Shown here piece by piece: positions 1 through 12,900 of a DNA stretch of 64,000 nucleotides. The notes beneath the pieces were generated by a model. It was not told where the DNA came from. It ran no database searches and was given only the letters and a program-made list of their open reading frames with translations. The first letter of the stretch is position 1, and every line of letters starts with the position of its first letter. Source of the DNA: Tubulanus polymorphus (taxonomy: Eukaryota > Nemertea > Palaeonemertea > Tubulaniformes > Tubulanidae); the NCBI RefSeq assembly GCF_964204645.1, contig NC_134029.1, forward strand, positions 3,543,001-3,607,000. Reading direction: 5' to 3'. The position numbers were made by a program, and so were the translations under genes.

Positions 1-1885
1 ACTTCTATTTCCTATGAGGCGACGATTACTGCCGATGGCTGATTTGATCCAAAGAAAATCAAATATATTAAATTGATTTTCCTTGGAATGTACCATTCGT
101 CGTTTTATGGGTTGTGAACTAACGACCACACACCGCCGAGTAATATTGAAACGAATTCCTCGTCATAAAAATAACAAACACAAACACATATCTATATATA
201 AAGACATCCATTTATTACAAGTAAAAAGCATAGCACAGGTTTATAAAATATTATGCAAACGCATTGAAATAAAATTGTACAACATTGGTTTACTTGCAGT
301 ATGTACTGATATTTAGTTTGGGCAGGCTTCACCACTTTGTATATAATAAACATCGTGTCGCAGAAGACACAACACGACTTACTTTTATACTTTGAACATA
401 TCTGTCGGTTATCTAGTTATGGATAGCATATCAAATGTATTTGCAAGCGAAGATCGAACTTAATTTTCTGTGTTTTCGATGAAACGAAACGCTTTATCTT
501 ATTGCGAAGTGTATTGTTTTTTTACAGATCGACTGCCCTTCTAGAAACTCGCATACTTTCTTCCGGTATCGCTTTTTTTTATTTTGCGCGGTCGAAGCCT
601 TTCTCTTTGATCTGTACCAATGAAAAGTGTTGTTGTTGTATCTAATGTAATAACCATAACACGAACTATTTTACCATTTAAAATGATTACACATCAAAAG
701 CTGGTATTATTGGTTTAGTATGCGCTTTATGAAATTCACTAAAAATCTTAAAATCTTCAATTTTATTTCAATGGTTTGTACGTATATGTATAACAGTGAA
801 AAATTAAAATCCTGTGCTTTTCTGTTTATCATCATTCTTCGTCAAACAATTAATCGTAATATTTTTATCATTATCATCATTCGAAATATATAATATGATA
901 TACGCTTATGAAATATATGATCCCCATTTTAATAGCAGGCTTCCAAAAAGCATATCGTTAGAGGCTTAACTACTACTATAGCACTGGTAAATAAACATAT
1001 TCGTGCGACCTAGTGTTTTACTATACTTATTGCACTATCAATTGAATCAAATAAATCAAATGAGATTGCTTCTCCACTTTAAGCTTCAATGTCGCGCCTA
1101 GCGTTAATTTGGTTACAATTTCTTCGACGACGAGGGGCGAGAAAAAACACTTGAATGACTTCTTTCCGAACAAAGTACAATTTCAGAAACTGCATTCTTG
1201 TTTATCCGCTCGTCTGTTGCCAGTGGCGACGAACACGGCAGGTGATCATTAATAGTTCAAATCAAAATTTACCGTTGCGATTAAGAGCAATAGCTTTCAT
1301 CCTGGAAAAGGCAATTAACCAGTAACTACCTGACAAATGATGCAATGAACGTTTATTTTTTCGACGAATGCTTCAGTGATAGGCGGAGCGCTGATTAGAT
1401 CTTTCATCCAGAGAACGTATATACCTTTTTGTTGTCGAATGTATGTGGTCGAATGTATGTTTAGGAAATTGATAATGCGTAGAATGCAGCTTTCTAATTT
1501 GATTTACATTGAACAGAAATTGAATTCACTATTTTCTCCGAACCCCCGCCGCCGCGTGAACCGGTGTTACACCGTAAAATACATACATCCTATAAGAGCA
1601 TATAGCTGCTACATATATCATGTCTAAAACAATCATCAAATTACGCTCGAATTTCATCCATTATCATAGATAATAGGGTCCCATCAAACATCTTATTCAA
1701 ATCTAAAGAAGAAACAGAGAAGCTGATGATGCAGAAATGATGGCAATGAAGGTAAACGCCTAAAACGCTGCAGCTTAAGAAACCTGATCACTTTTTAGTA
1801 TTTATACATCGATTACACACGTACAACACTTTAGACGATCGTTAGTTATATTTTGATAATGATGATAATAATAACGATAACTATT

Positions 1886-2044
1886 TCACCCACGCTTGCC
1901 AGGGCCGGATGGCGGAGTGTTTTCCGCGACCTGAATTGTGTATATCTTGAGATCCGTGTCGTCTGCTTTGAAATAAGGCGGCCCTGGTGAGCTAGGATGA
2001 TTTAATAGGCTGTACATCGAGGAAGCGTCAGATTGTGAAGTATT
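1886..2044 (-). CDS. Candidate terminal exon, possibly an alternative M6 C-terminus or another gene
   Basis: A block markedly richer in GC than its AT-rich surroundings. On the minus strand it begins at a good acceptor (CTACTATTTATAG) and reads open for 52 codons to TGA at 1888-1886. The peptide is hydrophilic and proline/serine/acid-rich, with segments SMYSLLNHPSSPGPP and DDTDLKIYTIQVAENTPP, like a cytoplasmic tail. It starts in phase 0, the phase in which M6 exon 6 (7535) ends, so it could be an alternative last exon of M6, or the end of an unrecognised minus-strand gene. I do not recognise the peptide. Open blocks of this length also arise by chance; the coincidence of acceptor, GC rise and stop is the main support. 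Confidence 0.35.
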   Translation of the reverse strand, partial: NTSQSDASSMYSLLNHPSSPGPPYFKADDTDLKIYTIQVAENTPPSGPGKRG

Positions 2045-3243
2045 CTATAAATAGTAGTTGGTCCACATTAAATTGTCGTCTCAAATGAAAATTATTTTTT
2101 GTATTTTTTTCTCAACAATATATATATTTTACATATACAATAGTTATATATAATCGTCATAAGTAGAATGATTAATACAAACATGATTTTTGGTAATAGT
2201 TGCCTGTGAGAAGCAATAACTAAATATCAGTTAGAGCTAGTTTTTAAAAGCAACGAGGTGAGAATTATCCGAGAGTTGTCTATGATTCTAAAAAGAAAAA
2301 TTGGTGATTTCAGCTAAGCAGTTCAGAACACATTTAGTGCAATGAATACTTTTATATTCACAATTTGATTTTGATACTCGGTTTACTTTTCTAAAGAATC
2401 CCGTCATTGCGTTGCTATTTATGGACTAATCTCTAAAAAATCTCGGGATGAATTTGCCAGTCTACGTTCAACTAGAAAACCAACTCTTTGGTGTAAATCC
2501 TGAAGGAATACAACGGTTAGTTAGATCACTGTGACTAGTCTACCGAGTATTCGAGTATCACATTTCTCTTAAAGCTTTTTCAAATGTTGGCCAAGATTAC
2601 GACCACACGTCACCAGACTGTATGAATATCCTACAATCGCATTCAATCCTTTTTCATCGATTCAAATGTCAGTATCTAATTTCTTACTGAAAGTTTTAGT
2701 GTATCAGATGGTCATTTTGTAAATGAAAAAGTGATCTCGTGCGTAGAATGGTTGCTCATTCCATATTTAACGTTGGTTTTCAATGAAATAGACGCATGAA
2801 ATTCTATTTTCGACGCATAATCACAAGTTTACTATTATTCTATAACAATATTATGAGGTATCTATAATCACTGCTCGACTTCCAACTACTTCATGCTAAT
2901 AATAATAGAATCAATTCTATTTACACTCACCGCTTCATGACAGTAAAAAGTAAGAGCGTATCAATAGAAAAGCTTTGTGCTTTTATCAGTAAAATTGTAA
3001 CAATTTTTTTTCTGCTGCGTTTGCTGAAAATATAAGTATATTATAATGGTTTAATATACCATACTATTCAAATATATATTGAATCAAATTTACTTTCGTT
3101 TTTTTAGACCAGAGCACAAACAACGGTCAGATGAAAAGCAAGAAGGATCGTAGGTCAAGGTCATATCGCAGCTCACCGTCAACTGCCACGAAGTTCAGAA
3201 TTAATTATTTTTTATAAAACATTTATACTAAGTATAAGAAATC

Positions 3244-3244
<1 letters not shown>

Positions 3245-3275
<31 letters not shown>

Positions 3276-3290
3276 CATAATAATAATAAT
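3245..3290. repeat. (TAA)n microsatellite
   Basis: About 15 units of TAA/ATA with one interruption (ATC at 3274-3276). Confidence 0.95.
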
Positions 3291-6200
3291 CGCATTATCA
3301 ATAATAATTTATCAATATATCACGTGACACGTAAGTAACCATGAAAAGTGTGTCGTATATATTCATTTATATATGTATAACAGCTTCATGAATCGTCGAT
3401 TATTATTTTAATATTTTTACTACAGAAATATGGTAAGATATATTTATATATTTATATTTACATCATAAGCGGGTAAGCAGAAACCGCCGTAGCTACCAAA
3501 ATCTCTTATATCCTCTGGATTACCAAATGAGGAAACTACAATCAGTAAGCAGACATCACTTCACAAATTGAATCAGTTATTTTGTCCACGGAGCGAATCT
3601 TTTAGTTTATTCATTCTTTAGATTCATCCATATTGTTCTTACTTGCTACGTTCTTTCTTACCATGTAATGATTTTATTACGTTCTTGCCCCGAGCGATGC
3701 ACTCATGCCAAGAGACTTACAGACATACTCGTTAGCACCATTGGCTTTTTGTAATTCACTGGAGGTTGATGGAAGATTTTCGCTAAGAACTCGTACATAA
3801 ATTCCCTCGATTGTTACCAGGGTCAATTCTCATAAGTTGGTTTAATATAATTGGTGGTACATGTAGCTATGAATATTTAATAATTTCATCCTGTAAAGAC
3901 GTCTCATTGAGCCGACTGACACTAATGGAAATTATTCGTTGCAAGCAGAAACAAAATATCTGATTACACATGTATATACAACAACGTTTCAGCATTTTCG
4001 ATTTACAACCAATATTTCATCTCGGCAATAAAGGTACCTGGAATTTGAGGTTGCCGCGATACCTCTCCATCGGGGTGGTTGTAATCACATCATATAGCAT
4101 CCTCACCTGCCAGGGCAGCAGCTTCGATAAATTCTCATATTCGGCATGAAGCGTTATGCGGTATGTTTGCCAGCGCTTTGCGCGATTCTTTGCAATTCGA
4201 CATCGAACTGCCGGTCACTAACACTGGCAAGCGAGGATGCTGCCAGCGTGCGTTTTTCATTTATCACTTTTTAATCGCGTTCGTTTTTTATTCCGAACAA
4301 GCCCTGAACAAGCGTTTTTTTTAAAGCACCATCGTCCGTACCGAATCATGCAGCGATTCCGTAATGCTACCTATCTTAACTGATACGATAGAATGCCCGA
4401 ACCCAGGGCACATAGCGTGCACCGAACAGTATGATTTGAACCACACGTAACATATACACAGTATACAGAATGCAGAGATAGAGGGAACAACATGAATTTG
4501 TTCCCATACGTACATATTAGACCAAAACCATAATATTATTACCATATCAAACATCTAGAACACTTCGAAACAGTGAGATTTTACATAAATATATAATTCT
4601 TGAGTATTTTACTATATATCCATCGTACATTGGTGTCTTATGTGTAAGAACATATTACAAAAAGCAGCAAAACAAAACTGTTCATACCTGAACAGGCTGC
4701 ATGCCCGGCGTAGAAGGAATTAATTCATAAATTCCAAAATTTCTTTATACCTTTCAAATAAACAACGATTTAGAAATAATCTCAATAATTTGTAAACGTT
4801 TTTTCGCGGAGTAAAATGATCGTTCTCGAAGATAAGGTAACGTAAAAACATAAATTTCCGTTCGAAAAAAGTTTTGCCCGCTCTCTAAATTAGTTATAGT
4901 CGGTTTCATAACGCTCCGTGGTGAATATAAGACGAAGTGAACACATAGCAAGACACCGCTAGGCATCGTCACATTTTACAAACACGCAGATCGGTATTAC
5001 ATAAAAGTTTATTCAAGCTTGCCGAAAAAAACAGCGCTGTACACACCCATCAGTATGCGACTATTTACACTAGAATGTATCTCATACCTGATTTTCTGAT
5101 ACGTCCCCTGTTAAGAGTTACAGTTTCGATGTGAGTTGCTACTCGAGTTTTTACTAAAACACCCACAATAAGTAGTGTTAAGTATAGACCAAAATATATA
5201 CGGATGATAGTTCATTTTGTCAGGATTTTAGTAAAAAGCCCTGACATAGGCAATTATCATTGGACGCAATGAGCACAAGGGTTTTTATCAGGAATTATCA
5301 GGGGTTTCACTTTTTTTCGACAATTCGTGCTCTCGTTTCTGGGAGTTTCGTGAAAAAAATTCAGGTTTTCTATTATCACGTGGTGAACCAAATCCGCAAT
5401 TGTGTTGGTTTTCTTTGTGCCTTTAAAAAAAAATTCATATTCAAAATATGAATTCTACTTTGTTTATATGTCATACAAGAAAATGTATGTTCTCCAACTT
5501 AATTAATATCAGTCGATTCGAAAAAGTTTACGAACATACGTAAAAACGTTTTTCATAGCCACACTGAACTAAATGATCCGAAGTTTCAATGGTAATTTCT
5601 GTTTGGTGTAATCATATTATGTTTAGTTGGTAATTGCGCTGGTCTGGGTGCAATCAGGCAACCATTAACTCAGCTAATAAACAACACTCAGTTTCTCATT
5701 GTAGCATTATATGCACTGGAGTCACTCGCACGTCACCGAACACGACCGAAAGGATCGGCCTATATAGCCATATACTCGTTGGCGGCGCTTACTCGTCTTA
5801 AACACTTTCCAGTTTCATTTTTTCCCGTACACTAAATTCATCGAACGGTATTCATTTCTTTTTTTTCGTTTTAAAAATGGGTGGTTTCATAAATGCATCA
5901 GATATGACTTAGTACGTAGTACGGCAGGGAAAAACTAACAAACCGATAGGAAAGAAAGAAACAGATGCCATTCGACGGCTAGGGTTTTGCGTTATAAGCT
6001 TTGCTATAAAAATAAAATAGGTTTTCATAAATAACAAGATGAGGATCGAAGGGCAAGTGTGAATGAGCGGTTGTAACGCAACTCGCGATGCAAAGATATT
6101 ACTCAGGTTCTATCGGATCTGTACATATATCTAGCCTCTTGAATGAGATTCTTCCTACAACCGAATTCAATCTCAATTTGTTCTTAACACGAACGAATGT

Positions 6201-6772
6201 CAACCGGTTCGCAAAATTCAAGTCCCGCGGATAATTGACTGACTCGCTAATGGCGGTGGTATCTTAAGTGACGCCAAATATTATCAAAAGCTGAACGCGA
6301 AGAATATGAAGTAATTTTGATTGCTTATTTTCATACCGCATTCCGACGTATATTGATCTTATTCATTACGCTAAGATGTTTCCGTGGCTAATTTTCGACA
6401 TAATATTCTTTCTCTAAGATATATCTATGTTTATATATGTATATCTATATGTACATTAGGTATATATTATCGTTTCGAAGAAACAGGAATGAAAGTTTGC
6501 CACCGAAACAATGCAGCATCATTTCTGATGCTGTAAATAAGCAATGCATCCATCTCCGATGTTGAATTTCTTTCGAGCGAGGATGAAACTAGTGCACCCG
6601 CCATGCAAATAACGTCTTGTAAAAATAGTCACTTTTTTCACTCCTCAGCAGCCATTTTGAACGTCAAATACATCCACACGCAGTTGTTGTTATTCAGAAT
6701 TCTAAATCCGCTTGCCCTTGCTATAACAAAGCAAGAATTATACTCGAGTATACGCCGTAGAATATCTTATGA

Positions 6773-6816
6773 GTATATATATATACATATATATATATAT
6801 ATACGTGTATATATAA
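6773..6816. repeat. Interrupted (AT)n microsatellite
   Basis: TA dinucleotide tract broken by single C and G changes, just downstream of the M6 stop on the minus strand. Confidence 0.9.
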
Positions 6817-6933
6817 AAATCAAATACTTTTGGCAACAAACTCAGTCGGTCGTGTAATAATAGTAGTTGTAGTAGTACGATTAGATAAAACAAAACTCGA
6901 TAATAATCAGTTTTTATCTTGTTGTTATTTTTT

Positions 6934-9900
6934 TTACATCTTCGTGTCCAGCATAGACTCCTGTGAATTTTTGTCTTCGCTCTTATACGTGTTGTAGGTG
7001 ACGTATTTTGTCTCTTCCAGATGGGCGTAGTCAGCGGCCATACACGCTATGAAAAACGACTACAACGAAAAGAAAATATGGTCCTGCTATAGATCTAGGT
7101 AATTGAAATGAAAGAGAATTTCTTTTCTTTTCATTTGTGCCATTTCTACCTATATATAGTGGAACCCTGTAACAACGAACTCCAGAAAACATGTTCGTTT
7201 AAACTGCTAGTTCGTTATTTCCAATATGAAATTGAGTCATATTTTCGATGAAATTCTAGGTTTGTAATATATCTGATAAATCGCTATATTGGAGGTAGCT
7301 ATGACAAGGTTCCCCTGTATATATAGACATTCTGTATCCGAGCAGACTATCGGTTACAAAAATGTGAAGCGATAAGACGTAGAATGATTGAATTTTTTTC
7401 GAACTTCATGGCAAGAATAATTCACGCATTGAACTACTAAATAAACACGAATGACTTATTCCGAAGGATATTAGTATCTTATAGGATTTTTTCCCATATT
7501 ATTTCAGCACTGATTCAATGGTTATTTTACTTACCAGCGCCACTATGAGAATGATTCCGGCCAAAACTGCTACAGCGAAACAGATTAGAACTGCTTGACT
7601 CTGTTTGAATAAAAGAATATATGCAGAAATCAATGGTTAAATTATCAAAGAACCGATAATTTTCTGGGATACTTACGTCTTCTGTGAATGTTCGCAGGCT
7701 ACTTCCACAAATCACCTTCGACGGGAAGCCTGAAAAATAATCATAAATCCTACTTTTTAAATTTAGATCAATTTTGTGAGTGGAGTAATTTTTAACGACA
7801 GCAGTTATTCGTGAACCCGATGTACCCAGTATATCGGAAAATCAGCATAGAACATGACTTATATTACTAGACCGGTTATCAAGGGTATAAAGAATATATA
7901 CTTTAATACACATGAAAATATCTAGTTGAGTAATTGGAGGATGTTTCTTCGTAATTAGGATTTATGGGTCCCATTAGCTGTTCTTCGTCAGGCTATATCT
8001 CCGCGCTAATTACACTATGCATCGAGCCAGTGCATTATTTCAACTAATTAGTTTTTGTGATGCATCATTAATTTACCTCCTCCCAAGTATTGTATATACT
8101 ATATATCGTAAGTATGAACAATTCATTATTCGATTAACAAAGTTGATGATTAGATTAACTAATTCATCTAAGAAAAATTGGCCATTCAGTGCTTCTGAAA
8201 AATGCAGTTGAAATTTCCAGTTTAGTGATTCTAGGTCTGGTTTTCAAAATAAAACCTGTTGCAGTTGGTAATCCAACAACTCGATAGACATCTTTGGGGA
8301 AATTTATTCCCAGATAGACGTAAGATAGCTGAAAACTCTCGAATAACACTATAATGCGGCTAAATCTCATCGTTTGCTTAAAAGATTTTTTCAATTTTGA
8401 TTTTCGGTTCGTTAATGCGCTCCGGGGCACGAACGCTTAAGCGACTTACACCAGCAGCCGATAATGGCGATTAGATCTAGAAGGATTTTATTCAAATATC
8501 CACTTCCCAGGAGTTGGGTTGTGCATGAAATCAGGATAGAAACTATGTTTCAGAAAATACTTTAAGATGAATTTCTTAGAGCTCGAGTGGCTGAATTTTA
8601 ACGAAATGAAAACGAAGTTGATTGCTCGATACATTCTCCATCATATGGAAGAATCCTGTTTTTTTTAAACGAAAGGTCTCTTCGTTTTGTAGAAGTCAAT
8701 AAATTCATGTTTAGCCGCAAGGGTTGTAAGGCTTTAAACAAATTGCCGGAATGTGTTCCAACCACGTTCGAAAAACTAAAAGGTTTATTTCAACGCCAAA
8801 ACATAACACAACATCGCTTCGCAATATGAAATTGATTTTACGTCCAGGCCTCAATGTTTACTCGCTAAGGGCAGACATGCCTTGTTCTGTATGGAGAACT
8901 GCGATACGCGGGGAGAGGCGCAGAGAGGGAGATGGCAGCAGGTTTACAGCGCTAGTTGCCATGGTGAACACCTTACCATAATTTTTCATGTCTATGCATT
9001 TGATACCACTATCGTGCAAATGGTAGAAAAGCGTAAGGAGTACAACGGGGGTCATCGTCACCGCAGTAGTGGCACCCCATCCGATCAACAGAATGAAAGC
9101 AATCACTAGACCCTAGAATAATTTAAAAAAACACAAAATTAACATCAAATAATCTTGATAGAACATTCTGGACCAAGTTCCGCAGTTCTGAGAAAAGATT
9201 TGACTCTGAGTTAACTCATTGAAAATGAACTAATTTCAACTCAGAGTTAACTAGAACTCACAACTGTGGGACTGGATCCTGAAGAATAATACGATTTAAA
9301 CTCACAACTCAAAAAAGTAGTCAGAAAGGTTTATTTCAACCTTTCGACTATTAGTCATCTTCTCGAATATGTATTCAGTATTTCTTTTTTGGTTTTTACC
9401 GTAATAAACATTAAATCTATGGCTGATATAGAACTTCAGAAAAAAAGATGATGAGTTTTTTTTCATGCGGTGTTATTTCTTCGTAATGAAGCAACGTGTT
9501 TGTTGTATTTGGAGGCGATCTGGAAGCATCGAATATCGCACCGTGAGATATGCCAATATTCGACGAGGGTTTAGTTCTGTGAACCGAACCTCAGTGATGA
9601 TGTCATATATCGGTCGGACTAAATCGTATCCGATTAAGAATTACGTTTACCGCAATCTTTGAATATTATCTTTTAGGGTTTAATGTGACAAATGAATTCC
9701 GTGTATTGGAAATGAGAATTTATATTTCGCTAAGTGTTCAAATCAATAACTGGGTATTAATCCGAAAGTAAGGATTTTTAACTTCAAATCTTTAATTGAT
9801 CACGCTCAAGGCAATTTATTAGAAATAAAGATGATTGATCCTCGGAGTCACCCTACCACAGCCCAGAGGTCGTCTGATAATCTATCTGATAGGCGATATT

Positions 9901-12900
9901 TCTTATTCCTTCCGGTGCGGAATTCAAATAACAGAAACGTCTCACGCATTAAGGATAAGTCTATATTTCAACATTGAAATCACTCTCGTGACGGCTATAA
10001 ACTATTTTCTCGTCGAACGAAAGCGGAATTTTTATGCGTTTCTTCCATGGGCTCATTATCAGTACAAAGACGTAAACGAGCTCTCAGTCGGATACGTTAC
10101 CATAGTTTCATCGAATGACAAACGACTCTCAAAAGCCCAACACCGACTGCCACAGTACGTTTCACGAGTATTCACGTTTATATAACTCTTTCGAACAAAG
10201 CACTCATATACTTACCACAACATTGAGGGCTCTGGCACAGGCATTTTTCTTGGTTGTATTGAAAACGTGTCTTGCAGTCCAGCCGGTCGAGAGGGCACCC
10301 AATGTAAAGAACAACAGTCCAAATACACCGGTTCCTATACATACTCCCATCACGATGAATTCTAAATAATCATACCTACAAGATACAAACCGTTAAGCTT
10401 GAATTCGTATTCTTTTTCACTTAATTCTTATTGGGAATGGGATACGTGGAACTGTATTCCAAAAGTATTTGCTGACTCATAAAATGGAGGTTTCATTAAG
10501 TTAGATTTATTGACGAAATAATACACAACCGTGGACAAGATAACTACATATTAAGCTGTACATAATTACCAAAGTAAATAATTCAATATTCAATATTTTA
10601 TGAAGGTAAATCATACACACGTATATCAAATAGATGGATATGTATCATTTTTAGTTCGTTTGATCATAGCTGACAATATCACAGACAAGTTAACGGGTAT
10701 CAGTACTAGAATATCCGGATAAAATAGGGAATAGGGATTCGAGATTTCTTCGAGATCGCATTCTCAGCAGTAGCCACCGCAATCTTTTCTTGTTGGCAGT
10801 GACACCATATATTAACATATATTTGAAATCGACCAATCACAAGACCGCGTCGTCGATAAAAAAAATGGTACGTTTCCTACTCAATGTGCCCGTCGTCGTC
10901 AGTAGAGCTCGATTGTAGATATTAATAGCACGTTGCCCTTATCGACAAAAAGCTCAACGAGGAAAATCTCATCATTTGCCATGTTCTTCTCATCCATAAA
11001 CACAGGGAGACGAACGACATTCTGCCAGCCCTCGTAGAAAGAGCCATTTACATCGAAGAGGAGATTATTAACGACTTAATCGAACCAGTGCTCACCGAGG
11101 GACTGTTATAATGCCGTATACCTGCCTGGAAATTATTTGATCCGAAATCAGATAAATCGCGAATCCGGCACGGTTGCTTTACGTTACAAACTCGTCGCGC
11201 ATTATATGAATATACGTTTTGTGACATCGGGGGAAATCTTCTAGATGATAAACAAACGTACGGAGAAAAACCCATTAATCGCGCTAGATGGAAGACCATG
11301 AAAACGATTCGCGGCTCGTTCGACTGGGATGAGCTTGTAAAAAAGATAGATCGCGTAAAATTGTAGTCTACAGTACTATCAGCGCATGTTAAACAACTTC
11401 CATTTTGTTTTACTTTTGATATTTACATTACGCAAGCCATTGCCAAACAAACTACGCAATACGAAATGTCTGTCTTGCAAACAGTTTTGTACGGGGTGTT
11501 TGTACCGATATACGTTTATGTTCTGAAGGAGTACTTGTATTCTTGTATTCGTGTATCAAGGCACCTAAGGAAAATAATTACATCGGTGTATTTTACAACA
11601 TTCACTTTCTCGAACAGTAATGAATTTCCACCTCCCTGTATTATCTCTATAGCTGTTTTTTTCTAAGGTATTACTGCTGTGTGTCTCTTCATTTATAAAT
11701 AAGCTAATTAGCCAATCACCTTCGTATGTTTTCGCAAATCGGGTCTAATTAAGATGGCAGAGATTGCGCTTTTATATTTGAAGACGGCTTAAATTAACCG
11801 AGTGACAAGCCATCTTTCATCACGAAGCCAACAACCGACTACTGCTAGCTTTCAGATGCACGGTGCTCCACAGTCGAATACACCGTTTGAATTATGTATG
11901 AGAAAAGAGACGTACATTTGCATTCTTTATCTCTCGCGAAACCTTGAATAATATTCTGCACCGATGAGAAAATACTGGACACAATATCTACTCGCAGTAA
12001 TGTGTTGAATGAAATCATCCGATGCTCTGAATTCAACATAGCGTAAAGAAAATCCTGTCAATGGAATAAAGTTTCCTATTCGAAAATGTCGATTTTAAAA
12101 CATTATTAACCTATCAGCTCTCATATGTAGTGTCTACGGCTTGGAGGGCTAATAGGTTCATGGCAATTCAAAACGCTTGAACTTCTGATAGCAGAAATAT
12201 TCAACTGACTGACTGTATTTTGTATAGTGTATGTTGTTTGCAGGGGAAATGGTGTTAAGCAATATATAAAATGTATATGTCTCCATTGACCAACCAGCAA
12301 ATGCTATTTACTTTTAATCAACTTTGGATGTTGAGAGAGTCGATGGACCGATATCTGAATATACGAGAAGACTGTTCGTTACATCAAATGGTGTCAGCTA
12401 TTCATTTGTCAAAGCAATTCACAACATTTTAGTACCAACTTGTCGAGCAACAAGTCGCTATTTGCGGCTATTTGGTTATTAGAAAAGGACGTCACTGGAA
12501 TCTGGTATTGAGACCGGAAATGAGCTGAGACATTTGAGCATGCGTATTCTAGCAGTGGAAATGAATTTTCTTTCACGAAATATAATTTTGATAGAAAACT
12601 AAAAATCAATTGAATTGATTCTATGAATACGGTAGAACACAACTGGTCGATTCTGAATCGAGAACCTCAAATCCGGACTCTACATAGAACCATGTCTACT
12701 TCCGGTAAATAAAAATGGCGGCTTTCGGCTGTTTGAATAATACACATTTTTTTGGAGCCGTCCACAAGGAAATAATGTGTATAAGATCAATTTGGAAGCG
12801 TATACTGAGGCGGCAAGAGAATAGAATATTTTCATTAGTGACAGCTGCGTGATGATAAACGAGGTCTGAAAGGATGATCAATTTAAAACGAGACAGCTTA

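Larger units (their letters stand above)
1..6933. other. 3' flank of M6; no firm gene
   Basis: AT-rich sequence downstream of the M6 stop codon. It holds the exon-like block at 1886-2044, the trinucleotide microsatellite near 3.25 kb and the AT repeat near 6.78 kb. A second GC-richer patch at about 4036-4255 reads open on both strands (minus strand: ENLSKLLPWQ followed by a strong donor gtgagg) and could not be resolved. Part of the interval is probably the M6 3' UTR, but no polyadenylation signal stands out. Confidence 0.4.

Noticed and set aside
9835-10185. 116-codon plus-strand frame next to M6 exon 3
   Set aside because: Composition is not protein-like and no homology was recognised.
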